64,000 nucleotides of DNA, taken from assembly GCF_021379005.1 (NCBI RefSeq), contig NZ_CP075171.1:2232001-2296000 (forward strand), read 5' to 3'. Within the stretch, counting starts at the first letter, position 1. Every line of letters starts with the position of its first letter. Source of the DNA: Leptodesmis sichuanensis A121. Lineage in GTDB: Bacteria > Cyanobacteriota > Cyanobacteriia > Leptolyngbyales > Leptolyngbyaceae. The notes beneath the pieces were generated by a model. It was not told the origin of the DNA. It did not search any database and saw only the letters and a program-made list of their open reading frames with translations. The position numbers and the translations under genes were made by a program. Below, piece after piece: positions 55,151 through 63,999 of this stretch.

Positions 55151-55969
55151 CTAATTCCCATTTCCGCTGCCTAATTCTTGAGAGCGCCTATAGGCTGCTT
55201 GCACAGCTTCTATCAGGGCAGAGCGGAAGCCAGCGCGTTCCAGATGAGCGATACCAGCGATGGTGGTGCCGCCAGGACTGGTCACGCGATCTTTTAATTC
55301 AGCGGGATGCAGGCCGGTTTCTTGTAACAGTTGGGCGGTTCCTTTCACAGTTTGCAAAGCCAGTTTCGCGGCGATCGCCCGTGGTAAACCTGCTGCTACT
55401 CCGCCATCTGTGAGGGCTTCTACCACTAGGGCAATGTAGCCAGGGCCAGATCCGGATAACCCTGTCACTGCATCCATCGCCGATTCGGGAACTTGCACCA
55501 CTTCTCCGACTGCCGCGAAGATGCGTTGCGCCTGCTCGATTTGCTCTGGTTGCACCTGTTTGCCAGGAGCGATCGCAGTCATGCCAGCGCCAACAGTTGC
55601 CGGAGTGTTGGGCATCGCTCGAATCACAGCCTTACCGGGAAACGCCGCTTCCAGTTTCGCCAAAGGGGTGCCCGCCAGGATAGATAGGATCAGGGAGGGG
55701 GAAGGAGCCGAAGGTGCGATCGCCAGTTTCTGCGCTACAGTCTCAAACACTTGGGGTTTGATCGCCAGTAGCAATATTGGGGCCGTAGCCGCTGCCGAAT
55801 TGTCGTCAGTCACCTGAACCCCATACTGGTTCATTAAAAAGCTACGACGTTCTGGTAATGGCTCACTGACGATCACATCCTGAGCTGGATAAAGCCCCTG
55901 AGCAATCAGGCGGGAGATGAGCGCTTCCCCCATCATCCCGCCACCGATCATGCCAAATCGAATCGTCAA
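55151..55969 (-). CDS. proC: Pyrroline-5-carboxylate reductase
   Basis: The last step of proline synthesis: NAD(P)H reduction of pyrroline-5-carboxylate. About 272 residues from a TTG start at 55969, giving (M)TIRFGMIGGGMMGEALISRL, the typical ProC opening with the GxGxxG-like nucleotide fold. SGSGPGYIALVVEALTDGGVAAGLPR and DRVTSPGGTTIAGI are signature motifs. An upstream open frame to 56035 is translated low-complexity DNA, so the TTG start is preferred. It follows sepF, completing the pipX-pipY-sepF-proC order common in cyanobacteria. Confidence 0.94.
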   Translation of the reverse strand: MTIRFGMIGGGMMGEALISRLIAQGLYPAQDVIVSEPLPERRSFLMNQYGVQVTDDNSAAATAPILLLAIKPQVFETVAQKLAIAPSAPSPSLILSILAGTPLAKLEAAFPGKAVIRAMPNTPATVGAGMTAIAPGKQVQPEQIEQAQRIFAAVGEVVQVPESAMDAVTGLSGSGPGYIALVVEALTDGGVAAGLPRAIAAKLALQTVKGTAQLLQETGLHPAELKDRVTSPGGTTIAGIAHLERAGFRSALIEAVQAAYRRSQELGSGNGN

Positions 55970-56080
55970 TTCAACGACTATCTCCAAAGATAACGACTGA
56001 AAAATTTGAATAATGAATTTTGAGGCATAAATCAATCATCATTAATTCAGAACTCAAAATTCATAATTCATAATTTTCAA

Positions 56081-56692
56081 TTATTGAGCCATCCGGATGG
56101 CTTCAGTTCCCCAGGCAGAGGTTTGAGTACTGGTGCGCGGAACCCGGACAGCGGGCTGAGGCATGGGAACTTCGTGAATCACATTATTTTGAGTGCTGAC
56201 TTGAACACAGCTAGGAGTGAACAGGAAGATGCTTTCGCCAATCCGTTCTTGATGGCCGTCGATCGCGTACGTACCACCCGCCACAAAGTCCACAGCGCGT
56301 TGGGCCTGATCGGGATCCATGATCATCAAATTCAGCACCACAGACTTCCGTTCGCGCAGAGCCTGAATCACTTGGGGCATCTCCTCAAAAGAACGTGGTT
56401 CCATCACCACGACTTCGGAAATTCCATTCGCGGCTCCAGGCATACCAATTACATTGTTTAAGCTGCTTCCAGTCATTGTTGGTGCTCCCATAGGTGTCTC
56501 AGCGATAAGGGGTGAACGATCGCGCATCCGAGTACGACGACTCCGGGCATCCTCAGCAGGCATCGGTTGAGGTTGTTCTTGTTGATAGAGATTTTGATAG
56601 TCGTCTCCATCCATTTCGTCGTATTCGTACTCGTAATCCATTGGCTCGTTGAAACCAACAAAGTCCCGTAGTTTGTTGAAAATATTACTCAC
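56081..56692 (-). CDS. sepF: Cell division protein SepF
   Basis: A 203-residue protein that tethers and bundles FtsZ filaments at the division site. The N-terminal membrane-binding amphipathic helix is [14 protein letters not shown], followed by an acidic, Tyr-rich linker (30-90), then the SepF domain (about 93-185: [66 protein letters not shown]). Length and domains match the cyanobacterial SepF/Cdv2. The gap to pipY upstream is 536 bases, so it likely has its own promoter. Confidence 0.95.
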   Translation of the reverse strand: MSNIFNKLRDFVGFNEPMDYEYEYDEMDGDDYQNLYQQEQPQPMPAEDARSRRTRMRDRSPLIAETPMGAPTMTGSSLNNVIGMPGAANGISEVVVMEPRSFEEMPQVIQALRERKSVVLNLMIMDPDQAQRAVDFVAGGTYAIDGHQERIGESIFLFTPSCVQVSTQNNVIHEVPMPQPAVRVPRTSTQTSAWGTEAIRMAQ

Positions 56693-57228
56693 TGTTTGCG
56701 CTCCATCACGATCAGTGTTTTGACAATCAATGCTGCCAGTGACTAGAAATGCACGCTGAAACTCGACAGGATATAGCCGAATTCAAATCAGACAGTTCTT
56801 TCCAACTCTTCCGCCAATCAAAACTTTCAGAAAAGTCACTGGGCAGAGAGGTAGGTCAGTTGTTTGGTTGACTGCTACCTGTTTCGCTGAATTGAGAGAT
56901 TAGTATACAGCTAGTTCCTGGAAGTGGATCCTTTATTAAGCTTTTTCTTTTTTTATTTCAAAGCTTGAGGATCCCCAATTAATAAAGCATGATTTTTCGG
57001 CAAAATCCAGTCATTCTGGAACAAGGTCTTAATATAGCTTAAAGAAGCACCGTTAATAACAAAAAGAGTTTATTTTTTTTCAAGGTTCCATTTGCCAAAA
57101 CCTGAGTTATTATTTGAAACTGTGCCAGGAACAGTGTCCCTCAAAGAGATTCTATAAGTCTTCTTGAAAACCCAAAGAAGACACTAAGAAGAGGCATTAA
57201 AAATAAAAAGAAGACATTAAAAAACTGG
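56693..57228. other. 536-bp non-coding region between pipY and sepF
   Basis: No gene is recognised. At 57158-57182 gtcttctt and aagaagac form a hairpin with a 9-base loop, a possible end for the pipX-pipY message on the minus strand. Three aagaag(a/g)(c/g)a-type repeats lie at 57175-57215. AT-rich DNA with a tttctttttttatttc run (near 56942) could hold the sepF promoter. Confidence 0.4.
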
Positions 57229-57915
57229 TTATAGTGGGCGATCGCCAAACAAACTTCGTCCCACTCGAATCATGGTTGCGCCTGCCTGCACAGCCAGTGG
57301 ATAGTCTGCCGACATACCCATTGAGAGTTCGTGCATTTGTATGTGATTCCAATGTCGGTTTTGAATTGTAGCCGCTAATTGCGCAGTTTGTTTAAATAAA
57401 TTCAGTAATTCGTCATCCGTTAAACCCAGAGGCGCGATCGTCATCAGCCCCCGAATGTTGAGGGACTGACACTGATTCAGTTCCGGGAGATCCGCGATCA
57501 GTTCCGCTGCTGACCAGCCATATTTCGTCGGATCTGGCAATAGCTTGACCTGCAAACAAACATTGGGCTTTTGCGCTAAGGAAGCTGCCAACCGATCCAA
57601 CCGTTGAGCCAACTTCAGGCTGTCTACCGAGTGAATCCATTGAAACAGTTGCAAAGCTTTTTGAGCTTTATTGGCTTGCAAATGACCAATTAAATGCCAG
57701 GTTACATCTTTTAAGTCAGTAAGTTCTGCTTGCTTGGCTTCCGCCTCCTGAACCCGACTCTCACCGAAATCTCGTACTCCCGCTGCATAGGCTTCTCGCA
57801 TCGCCGCTGGGGGCACTTGCTTGGTAACGGCAATCAGTTTGACGGAGGCGGGTAAGGTCTGACGGAGAGCGGCAATTCGTTGGGAAATGCGATCGCAGGA
57901 GGGGGCATCTGTCAT
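57229..57915 (-). CDS. pipY: PLP homeostasis protein PipY (YggS/PLPBP)
   Basis: A 228-residue TIM-barrel protein that binds pyridoxal phosphate but has no known enzyme activity. The PLP-Lys lies in VKLIAVTKQVPP (about residue 31), and VRDFGESRVQEAEAKQ, HLIGHLQANKAQKALQLFQWIHSVDSLKLAQRL, ELSMGMSADYPLAVQAGATMIRVGRSLFG follow family order. It overlaps pipX by 4 bases (ATGA), and the two are co-translated. In Synechococcus PipX and PipY are functionally linked. The gene is not fused and is full length. Confidence 0.95.
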   Translation of the reverse strand: MTDAPSCDRISQRIAALRQTLPASVKLIAVTKQVPPAAMREAYAAGVRDFGESRVQEAEAKQAELTDLKDVTWHLIGHLQANKAQKALQLFQWIHSVDSLKLAQRLDRLAASLAQKPNVCLQVKLLPDPTKYGWSAAELIADLPELNQCQSLNIRGLMTIAPLGLTDDELLNLFKQTAQLAATIQNRHWNHIQMHELSMGMSADYPLAVQAGATMIRVGRSLFGDRPL

Positions 57916-58181
57916 TGAAAGGTCTGTTTGTAAATCGTCAAAAGCTGGTCGTAGTCCTGGGGAGGCCCTAAACGACGCAGTAACCGTACCCGATTCTCCA
58001 CCATAATGCGAGCATCGGCACGGGAAACTGGCTCAAATTCTAAGCCATTCTCTCCGGTCGTCACGACAAAAAACAATCGCTGAGCATAGAGAGTCGTAAA
58101 CAACTCCCGGTTTGCATCAACCAGACAGATCCTGAAGAGCAAGCCAAAGTTCGGATGGTTTAGATAATTTTCGTCGCTCAT
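57912..58181 (-). CDS. pipX: PII-interacting regulator PipX
   Basis: An 89-residue protein with an N-terminal Tudor-like domain (YLNHPNFGLLFRICLVDANRELFTTLYAQRLFFVVTT) and two C-terminal helices. PipX swaps between PII (GlnB) and the NtcA activator according to 2-oxoglutarate, tying nitrogen status to transcription. The sequence keeps FEPVSRADARIMVENRVRLLRRLG. The gene is followed at once by pipY. A 120-base gap separates it from the TIGR04376-type gene. Confidence 0.95.
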   Translation of the reverse strand: MSDENYLNHPNFGLLFRICLVDANRELFTTLYAQRLFFVVTTGENGLEFEPVSRADARIMVENRVRLLRRLGPPQDYDQLLTIYKQTFQ

Positions 58182-58301
58182 TCAGTCCTGTTCGGGATAG
58201 CAGCTTAATACTACATAAGTTTTACTGTCTAATGGACATCGAATAACACGTTTCTCCATGAATTTCAGCCATCTAGCAAACATTAATCAGTAACCCGGTG
58301 C

Positions 58302-58889
58302 TTACTTTCCCATATTTCGCTTCATTTGTTCCAGTTCTTCCTCCGCTTCCCAGCGCTTAAACTGCTGCTCTAAGGGATCAGCAGCGCTCCCCCGCACATA
58401 GTTAGAAGGTTGACTCCAGCCAATGCTGTCCCATTGTTGTTGACGCTGTTTCGCCTGTGCCGAAGCGCGAGCCGCCTGCGCCTGCGCCACTTGAGTTTGC
58501 ACTTCCTGTCGCCGCTGCTGAATTTTTTGCTGCAGTTCCTGGGTTTGCCGAATCCGTTCCTTCAGCATTTCCATCTGGCCCCATTTCTGGTTGCCCTGTC
58601 GTAAGAGTGCCGCTTCCCGTTCTTCTGCAGGACCAGCCAGATCTAGCCGACCTTTGGCTTTCGCCTTCTCAATTCGGGTATGCCAGACCTGAATCTCCTG
58701 AGCAATGGCCAGAATTTCATCCTGGAGTTGCCGTTCCCTCAGCTTCAGGTCTGTCATCAACTTGAGAGTTTCCTCCTCTTGTTCCCGCAATTTTTCCTCC
58801 AGAGCCATCAGTTCCAGATCCGGATGATCCCGCAGGAACTCCTCCAACCGAGATTCTAGAAAGCGACTGAAATCGTCAAATAAACCCAT
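58302..58889 (-). CDS. TIGR04376-type coiled-coil protein
   Basis: A 195-residue, nearly all-helical protein. It opens MGLFDDFSRFLESRLEEFLRDHPDLELMALEEKLREQEEET and continues with long coiled-coil heptads to about residue 155, then QWDSIGWSQPSNYVRGSAADPLEQQFKRWEAEEELEQMKRNMG. This matches a conserved cyanobacterial family next to pipX or nearby. Function unknown. A single transcript with pipX is possible, as both are on the minus strand. Confidence 0.82.
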   Translation of the reverse strand: MGLFDDFSRFLESRLEEFLRDHPDLELMALEEKLREQEEETLKLMTDLKLRERQLQDEILAIAQEIQVWHTRIEKAKAKGRLDLAGPAEEREAALLRQGNQKWGQMEMLKERIRQTQELQQKIQQRRQEVQTQVAQAQAARASAQAKQRQQQWDSIGWSQPSNYVRGSAADPLEQQFKRWEAEEELEQMKRNMGK

Positions 58890-58990
58890 AGGAAGCTCCG
58901 CGACAAGAATTGAATGATCAATTTTGAATGATGAATAGTGGGTGGGCTACTCCTAATTCATAACTCATAATTCATCATTCATAACTCTAT

Positions 58991-60217
58991 CTAGAAGCTG
59001 TGTCCGACAAACAACGATCGCACCTCTCCATTGCGGCGGATTAAAGCCTGGTCTTTGCTGACTTCTACCAGCGTCCATCCAGAGGAACCAATACTTTCAC
59101 CAATCTCGTAGCGCTGGGTAACCCCGTTCACTTCAAATAAAGCTGCAGAACGATTCCCCTGATCCAGGACTCCTACCAACTTGCGGGAAACGATCGCAAC
59201 GGCAGGACTGGGGATCTGGTTCGGTTTAACAGAGGGTAGAACACCCGGTTTAGTGCCAAAGGGGAGGGTAAATGCAGTATTGGGAGCTGGGTTTGGACGG
59301 ACACTTCCCGGTGGCAGAGTCGTTTTTCTCGGTGCTCCCGGTAGGGGGGCAATGGCTGTCCCAGGAGGCGTGAAATTCGAGGGAAATTCGTACACCGGAA
59401 CATAAATTCGACTGAGACCAGTCGCGGGTTGGGAAGTACCTGCGGTGCCTGCAGGTGGGGCCGTGGTGGCTGGAATGTTGACGGTGGGCATTTTTCCAGT
59501 TGTGGTAGCTGGATCTGGAGCCGTTGTGCTGGCTTGCTGCTGATCAATGTTCTGCAAGGACTTTTGCACATAATCTGCAAATCGGCTGGCATCTTGGGAA
59601 TTCGGTGATGCAGCCGTGGTCGCCGGAGCCACAGCAACCGGGGTGGCTGGTCGGTGACGATCCTGATAAAACAGCCAGAGCGCCAGGGTAACAATGACTG
59701 AAATACAGCCGATGCCCAACAACAGGCGATCGTAGGAACCAACCGAGAACCGCGATCGCTCCTGCGGGGCAGATTGGGCGATCGCCTCAGTCGCTGCCAC
59801 TGCCGATTCTGTGATGTCCGATAACTCTCCCGATTCTGTGGCTGGCTCCACCTGGGGCAAGGCGGATTCAGGAAAAGGAACCAGAGAGGAAGAGGAGAGC
59901 GATTCAGAATCTGTTGAATCGATTTTTTGTTGATCAGGTTGACCAATGGGAGGGGCAGCAGTAGCCACTGAAGCAGGCGCAAAGACAGGCTCAGGTGGTC
60001 TGGAAGTTAGTGTGCCGCGCTCCACGCCCAAAAGCTGATCCAGATCCTGGAACAGGTCATCCATTAAGCGGCTGGCATCAGAGTCGGCTGCAAAGGAACC
60101 AGACTCTAGCATGGCGTGTTCATCGACAAAGGCTCCCTGCACTGGGAAGGGTGGGTCATCCTTTGACCGGGAGTTAAGGACGGGTTCTGTGCTGGCATTC
60201 TGAAACATAGGCGGCAT
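58991..60217 (-). CDS. Membrane-anchored protein with GspC/PilP-like C-terminal domain
   Basis: A protein of about 408 residues. The N-terminal 120 residues are acidic and disordered; one membrane helix (LLLGIGCISVIVTLALWLFY) follows near 170-190; then a Pro/Ala/Thr-rich linker of about 130 residues. The C-terminal 65 residues (KLVGVLDQGNRSAALFEVNGVTQRYEIGESIGSSGWTLVEVSKDQALIRRNGEVRSLFVG) look like the homology region of GspC or PilP, which contacts a secretin. No secretin or pilus gene is in the window. An in-frame codon at 60295 is rejected as 26 extra residues are atypical; ATG 60217 is preferred. Confidence 0.65.
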   Translation of the reverse strand: MPPMFQNASTEPVLNSRSKDDPPFPVQGAFVDEHAMLESGSFAADSDASRLMDDLFQDLDQLLGVERGTLTSRPPEPVFAPASVATAAPPIGQPDQQKIDSTDSESLSSSSLVPFPESALPQVEPATESGELSDITESAVAATEAIAQSAPQERSRFSVGSYDRLLLGIGCISVIVTLALWLFYQDRHRPATPVAVAPATTAASPNSQDASRFADYVQKSLQNIDQQQASTTAPDPATTTGKMPTVNIPATTAPPAGTAGTSQPATGLSRIYVPVYEFPSNFTPPGTAIAPLPGAPRKTTLPPGSVRPNPAPNTAFTLPFGTKPGVLPSVKPNQIPSPAVAIVSRKLVGVLDQGNRSAALFEVNGVTQRYEIGESIGSSGWTLVEVSKDQALIRRNGEVRSLFVGHSF

Positions 60218-60736
60218 GACAGGAAATAGGAATGCTCGACAGCAGTATAAGAGATGAAATCGATTTGGAATCACTTTGCTGACAGAATGATTCAATCTAC
60301 CAGAAGGAAGCCGAATTGCCCGATATTGTTTTTATCTGTTACAAAAGACCTCTCCCACCCAACCTCCCTCTCCGACGCGGAAAGGGAAGGGCAAAAGAAG
60401 AATCACGATTTCAAGCTCCTCGCCTTGTAGGCTTACTGTGTACACACATCTTGGTACAACCTAAAGTCTAGATCCGGGGGACTTCCCCCCGGTCCCCCGC
60501 TGCGTGGGGTCCGATCTCCCCCACACCCCCCGCAAGGGGTGGCTAGTGGGATGCCACAGATTGAGGCTCAACCACTGAATGAGTTCTACCAGGGTCTGGA
60601 ACGAATCACCGTTCAACCCTTCTGGAGGGGGTGTGGGGGACGCAGCCGTCCTCCACATCGGGGGGGGGTTGGGGGGCTGTCCCCCAAGTCAGGAGTTTAG
60701 GTGTCACTGTTGGATTTCGGTGGCAGCCACGTCTGA

Positions 60737-60763
60737 ATGACTTGTATGTACGCGGTAGCCTTG
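60737..60763 (+). repeat. 27-bp repeat, copy 2 of 2
   Basis: Identical to 9093-9119 except for one base. It starts atgacttgtatgtacgcgg. Confidence 0.7.
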
Positions 60764-60870
60764 TAGGAGAGGGGTTGGGGAGAGGTCAAAAAAGGGAATG
60801 ACAACGACAGGAGAAGAACTGGTTGACTGACAAATCTCCTGAACACCCGCTGCATCACCAGGAAATCAAT

Positions 60871-61018
60871 TTCCTGGCTCATCGCCAAAGTCATCTAAAG
60901 ACGACTGGACAAGAGTTTCAGTCCATTTGCATGGATTTGCGCTGTTAGCCCAAAATTTATTTTAGGGCGGGTTGACAACAGAGACGTGAGCTTTTCAGGA
61001 CTTTTGTCAGTCAATCAG
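60871..61018. repeat. 148-bp direct repeat, copy 1 (upstream of der)
   Basis: Matches 63680-63827 at about 142 of 148 positions, in the same orientation, and ends sharply on both sides. It contains three small inverted repeats: agtcatct-aa-aga(c/t)gact, the pair around gactggac...cagtcc, and gcccaaaa...ttttagggc. On the minus strand it ends in ATG with the codons for MTLAMSQE. Confidence 0.9.
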
Positions 61019-61144
61019 CAGTCAATCAGGGAGAAGAGAGAGACTAGAATTAATAAGGACAATTTAAGAACGGCAGATTAAACCTAACGTCTATTTCTGC
61101 CAACCTCCTGAGTTATCCGTAAATTTCTGGTTCAATTTTTTCCT

Positions 61145-62503
61145 ATGCCTCTACCTGTTGTTGCTGTAATTGGTCGCCCAAATGTGGGCAAGTCCACCGT
61201 TGTCAATCGACTGGCAGGGGTACAGGATGCCATTGTCTATGACGAACCGGGAGTGACCCGCGATCGCACCTATAAGCGTGCCTTCTGGCAAGACCGAGAA
61301 TTTTTAGTGGTAGACACGGGCGGACTGGTCTTTGATGACGACACAGAATTTCTGCCCCTGATCCGCGAACAGGCGATGGCGGCTTTGGCTGAGGCCAGTG
61401 TCGCGATCTTTGTAGTAGATGGTAAAACCGGGCTGACGGGAGGAGATGAGGAAATTGCCAGTTGGTTACGGCAGCAACCTGTTCCGGTACTGGTAGCGGT
61501 CAATAAATGTGAATCGGTAGAACAAGGGTTAACTCAGGCTGTTGAGTTCTGGGAGTTGGGACTGGGCGAACCCTATCCCATCTCCGGCATTCATGGGAAC
61601 GGCACGGGCGAGTTGCTCGATCGCTTGATTACCTATCTGCCTCCTGCCGATGAAATCGAAGAATTACCTGAAATCAAAGTTGCGATCGCAGGCCGCCCCA
61701 ACGTTGGTAAATCCAGTTTGCTGAATGCGTTTGTGGGAGAGCAGCGAGCGATCGTCAGTCCGATTTCTGGCACCACCCGCGATGCGATCGATATGGTCGT
61801 GGAGCGAGATGGCAAGACCTATCGCTTAGTGGATACGGCTGGCATTCGCAAGAAAAAGAATGTGGAATACGGGCCAGAGTTCTTTGGCATTAACCGCGCC
61901 TTTAAAGCGATCGCCCGCGCTGATGTTGTCCTGTTCGTGATCGATGCCCTGGATGGAGTCACAGAGCAGGATCAGAAACTGGCAGGACGAATCGCGGATG
62001 AGGGACGAGCCTGTGTGCTAGTGGTGAATAAGTGGGATGCTGTGGAAAAAGATTCCCATACCATTTATGAGTACCAGAAAGAAATTCACAGTCGGCTGCA
62101 CTTTGTTGAATGGGCCGAAATGATTTTTGTCAGCGCCCAGACGGGGCAACGGGTCGATAAAATTCTCGATCTGGTGGACGCTGCGGCTGAACAACATCGC
62201 CGTCGCGTGACCACCGCCGTCATTAACGAAGTCCTGGAAGAAGCCGTGGGCTGGCATACCCCACCCACCACCCGCGGCGGTCGTCAGGGGAAAATCTACT
62301 ATGGCACTCAGGTCAGTACCCAACCCCCCTCGATCGCTCTTTTTGTCAACGACCCCGACCTGTTCAACGACGGCTATCGTCGCTACATTGAACGACAATT
62401 CCGCAAGTCCCTTGGCTTTGCAGGTACTCCCCTGCGACTATTCTGGCGCGGAAAAAAAGTCCGCGATATGGAACGTAGCGTCAACCGGGCAACCCGCGTG
62501 TAA
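61145..62503 (+). CDS. der: Ribosome-biogenesis GTPase Der (EngA)
   Basis: A 452-residue protein with two tandem GTPase domains, needed for 50S subunit assembly. Both G1 motifs are GRPNVGKS (residues 10-17 and about 184-191), G3 are DTGG and DTAG, G4 are NKCE and NKWD. The KH-like C-terminal domain (about 360-440) follows. It stands between two 148-bp direct repeats together with the EcfT-like gene. Its immediate leader (61019-61144) has no clear regulatory site. Confidence 0.97.
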   Translation: MPLPVVAVIGRPNVGKSTVVNRLAGVQDAIVYDEPGVTRDRTYKRAFWQDREFLVVDTGGLVFDDDTEFLPLIREQAMAALAEASVAIFVVDGKTGLTGGDEEIASWLRQQPVPVLVAVNKCESVEQGLTQAVEFWELGLGEPYPISGIHGNGTGELLDRLITYLPPADEIEELPEIKVAIAGRPNVGKSSLLNAFVGEQRAIVSPISGTTRDAIDMVVERDGKTYRLVDTAGIRKKKNVEYGPEFFGINRAFKAIARADVVLFVIDALDGVTEQDQKLAGRIADEGRACVLVVNKWDAVEKDSHTIYEYQKEIHSRLHFVEWAEMIFVSAQTGQRVDKILDLVDAAAEQHRRRVTTAVINEVLEEAVGWHTPPTTRGGRQGKIYYGTQVSTQPPSIALFVNDPDLFNDGYRRYIERQFRKSLGFAGTPLRLFWRGKKVRDMERSVNRATRV

Positions 62504-62514
62504 AGTTAGTTGTG

Positions 62515-62581
62515 AGTTTTGAGTTATGAGTTTTAAGTTGGAAAGTCATAACTCATAACTTAAAATTCAAAACTCAAAACT
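62515..62581. repeat. Low-complexity inverted repeat between der and ecfT
   Basis: The arm agttttgagttatgag at 62515 with ttttaagtt is complementary to the arm ending tcaaaactcaaaac at 62580. The tract is made of tgagttt / aaaactc words, like those at other gene borders. Confidence 0.75.
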
Positions 62582-62586
62582 TATTT

Positions 62587-63588
62587 ATGGATCTGCTGCG
62601 ATCGCTCCCGTTGGGGCTTTATCTTGAACAACCTGTTACCTGGCTCCATCGGTTGGATCCACGGGTGAAGTTGGCCTGGTTGATGACGTTTCTGGCCGCG
62701 CCGTTGCTGGCCAATCCCTTCTGGCGGATTCTGCTGGTGGTGCTCCTGATTCTGCTCACTCTCTCGGCCCGAATTCCCTTAAGGGTGTGGCGGCAGCAGA
62801 TGGGCTGGCTGCTCTTTCTTTGTTTTTTGATGTTTGCCCTTACGGCCATCTTGCCGGATGGTCTGAATGCGAAACATCAACCCCGCTTACCTGCCGATGA
62901 ACTGGCCTTTGCCCAACAGCCTGCACAACTGCCCCCGGCTCCAACTCCCAATCCCTGGTACAACCCATTCGGCTGGGGACAATCCAAAACCGCTGCCCCT
63001 GCTCCTTTGCCGGGACTGGAAGCTCCATCTTTGCCCCAACCCACCGACTATTCCTATGTGGTTGTTAAACGTGGGCCGATTACCATTACCCGCCGATCGC
63101 TGGATCTGGCCACTCGCGTCAGCACCCTCCTCTTTACCTTGATTTACAGCACCAACCTGTATTTATTAACAACGGCTCCAGAAGAGGTCACAGCAGCGAT
63201 CGAAAATTGGATGGAACCCTTACGCCGCTTCAAGTTGCCTGTGACGGAGATTTCCCTCACCCTCACCCTCTCCCTGCGCTTCATTCCTCTAGTACTGGAA
63301 GAAGTGCAAAACCTGATTCGTTCCGTCAGTACCCGGGCGATCAACTGGAAAAAGTTGGGGCTGCGACGGGGGGCGCAGGTTTGGCTAATGGTGGCCGAGC
63401 GCTTGTTAGAAAACCTGCTCCTGCGGGCAGAACAAATTGCCGGAGCGATGAAAGTACGAGGCTTTACCAGCCCTAACCAGCATCGCGTGGAATGGTATCA
63501 ATTTCGCCTGAGGATTGGGGATTGGATTGCGATCGCTGGCATCCTCCTCCTCTGGGGCGCACGCTTTATCTGGGGCGGTACGGTTTAA
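62587..63588 (+). CDS. Energy-coupling factor transporter transmembrane protein EcfT (CbiQ family)
   Basis: A 333-residue membrane protein of the CbiQ/EcfT family. Membrane helices: WLMTFLAAPLLANPFWRILLVVLLILLTL, QMGWLLFLCFLMFALTAILP, and later LSLRFIPLVLEEVQNLIRSVSTRA with the coupling-helix Arg motifs (AIxxRA-like: AGAMKVRGF). Between helices lies a Pro-rich loop (about 95-150) longer than in typical EcfT. It would pair with ATPases and a substrate-binding subunit encoded elsewhere; the vitamin or metal is unknown. It is next to der in this window. Confidence 0.88.
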   Translation: MDLLRSLPLGLYLEQPVTWLHRLDPRVKLAWLMTFLAAPLLANPFWRILLVVLLILLTLSARIPLRVWRQQMGWLLFLCFLMFALTAILPDGLNAKHQPRLPADELAFAQQPAQLPPAPTPNPWYNPFGWGQSKTAAPAPLPGLEAPSLPQPTDYSYVVVKRGPITITRRSLDLATRVSTLLFTLIYSTNLYLLTTAPEEVTAAIENWMEPLRRFKLPVTEISLTLTLSLRFIPLVLEEVQNLIRSVSTRAINWKKLGLRRGAQVWLMVAERLLENLLLRAEQIAGAMKVRGFTSPNQHRVEWYQFRLRIGDWIAIAGILLLWGARFIWGGTV

Positions 63589-63598
63589 CGCTGGTAGA

Positions 63599-63704
63599 TT
63601 AAGGCAGCAAATTGGGATCGTTCGGCTTGAGGTTCCAACCATAGACAGAATCAATTTCATTGCCTAGGATCTCCTCATCTTCCTGGCTCATCGCCAAAGT
63701 CATC
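63599..63704 (-). CDS. Small ORF MTLAMSQE..., 34 codons (tentative)
   Basis: The frame on the minus strand reads MTLAMSQEDEEILGNEID, then SVYGWNLKPNDPNLLP and a stop at 63599-63601. Only the first eight codons lie in the 148-bp repeat; the rest is unique. It has no Shine-Dalgarno site. Copy 1 gives MTLAMSQEIDFLVMQ in a different continuation. Shared leader plus start codon could mean a duplicated 5' region driving two short genes, or chance. Low confidence. Confidence 0.3.
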
Positions 63705-63827
63705 TAAAGATGACTGGACAAGAGTTTCAGTCCATTTGCATGGATTTGCGCTGTTAGCCCAAAATTTATTTTAGGGCGGGTTGACAACAGAGACATGAGC
63801 CTTTCGGAACTTTTGTCAATCAATCAG
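63680..63827. repeat. 148-bp direct repeat, copy 2 (downstream of ecfT)
   Basis: See copy 1 at 60871-61018. Differences are six point changes and no gaps. Its inner palindrome agtcatct-aa-agatgact is perfect here. The minus-strand outer end contains ttgacaaaag, a possible -35-like box. Confidence 0.9.
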
Positions 63828-63999
63828 TTCCTCTGGGGCGCGGATACTTACGGCTTGCAAACCCTAAAGCGGCAGAAGAAAACCCGCATACCCGCCATTC
63901 CAGTCTGAAACAATAAGCCAAACGTCCTTGGGAGATGGCCACGGGGTGCTGACTCAATACGAAATGACAGTTCAGAAGTGCTAATCCAAACCTTTTCAT
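63820..63999 (-). CDS. Short open frame at the window edge (tentative)
   Basis: A 59-codon frame starts at ATG 63999, MKRFGLALLNCHFVLSQHP and so on, and stops at 63820, just inside the repeat. It is Cys and Arg rich and has no recognised family. It may extend upstream beyond the window. The coding status is doubtful. Confidence 0.2.
   Translation of the reverse strand: MKRFGLALLNCHFVLSQHPVAISQGRLAYCFRLEWRVCGFSSAALGFASRKYPRPRGTD

Larger units (their letters stand above)
60296..61144. other. Repeat-rich non-coding region upstream of der
   Basis: No protein gene is recognised. A C-rich/G-rich stretch at 60470-60690 has opposite-sense blocks (tcccccacacccc near 60521 and gggggtgtggggga near 60628) that can pair. 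Runs of G8-9 near 60660 may form quadruplexes. Around it, ccacccaacctccctctcc (60356) and ggagaggggttggggagagg (60768) are nearly inverted. Then comes the 27-bp repeat copy 2, a 148-bp direct repeat and the der leader. Confidence 0.5.
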
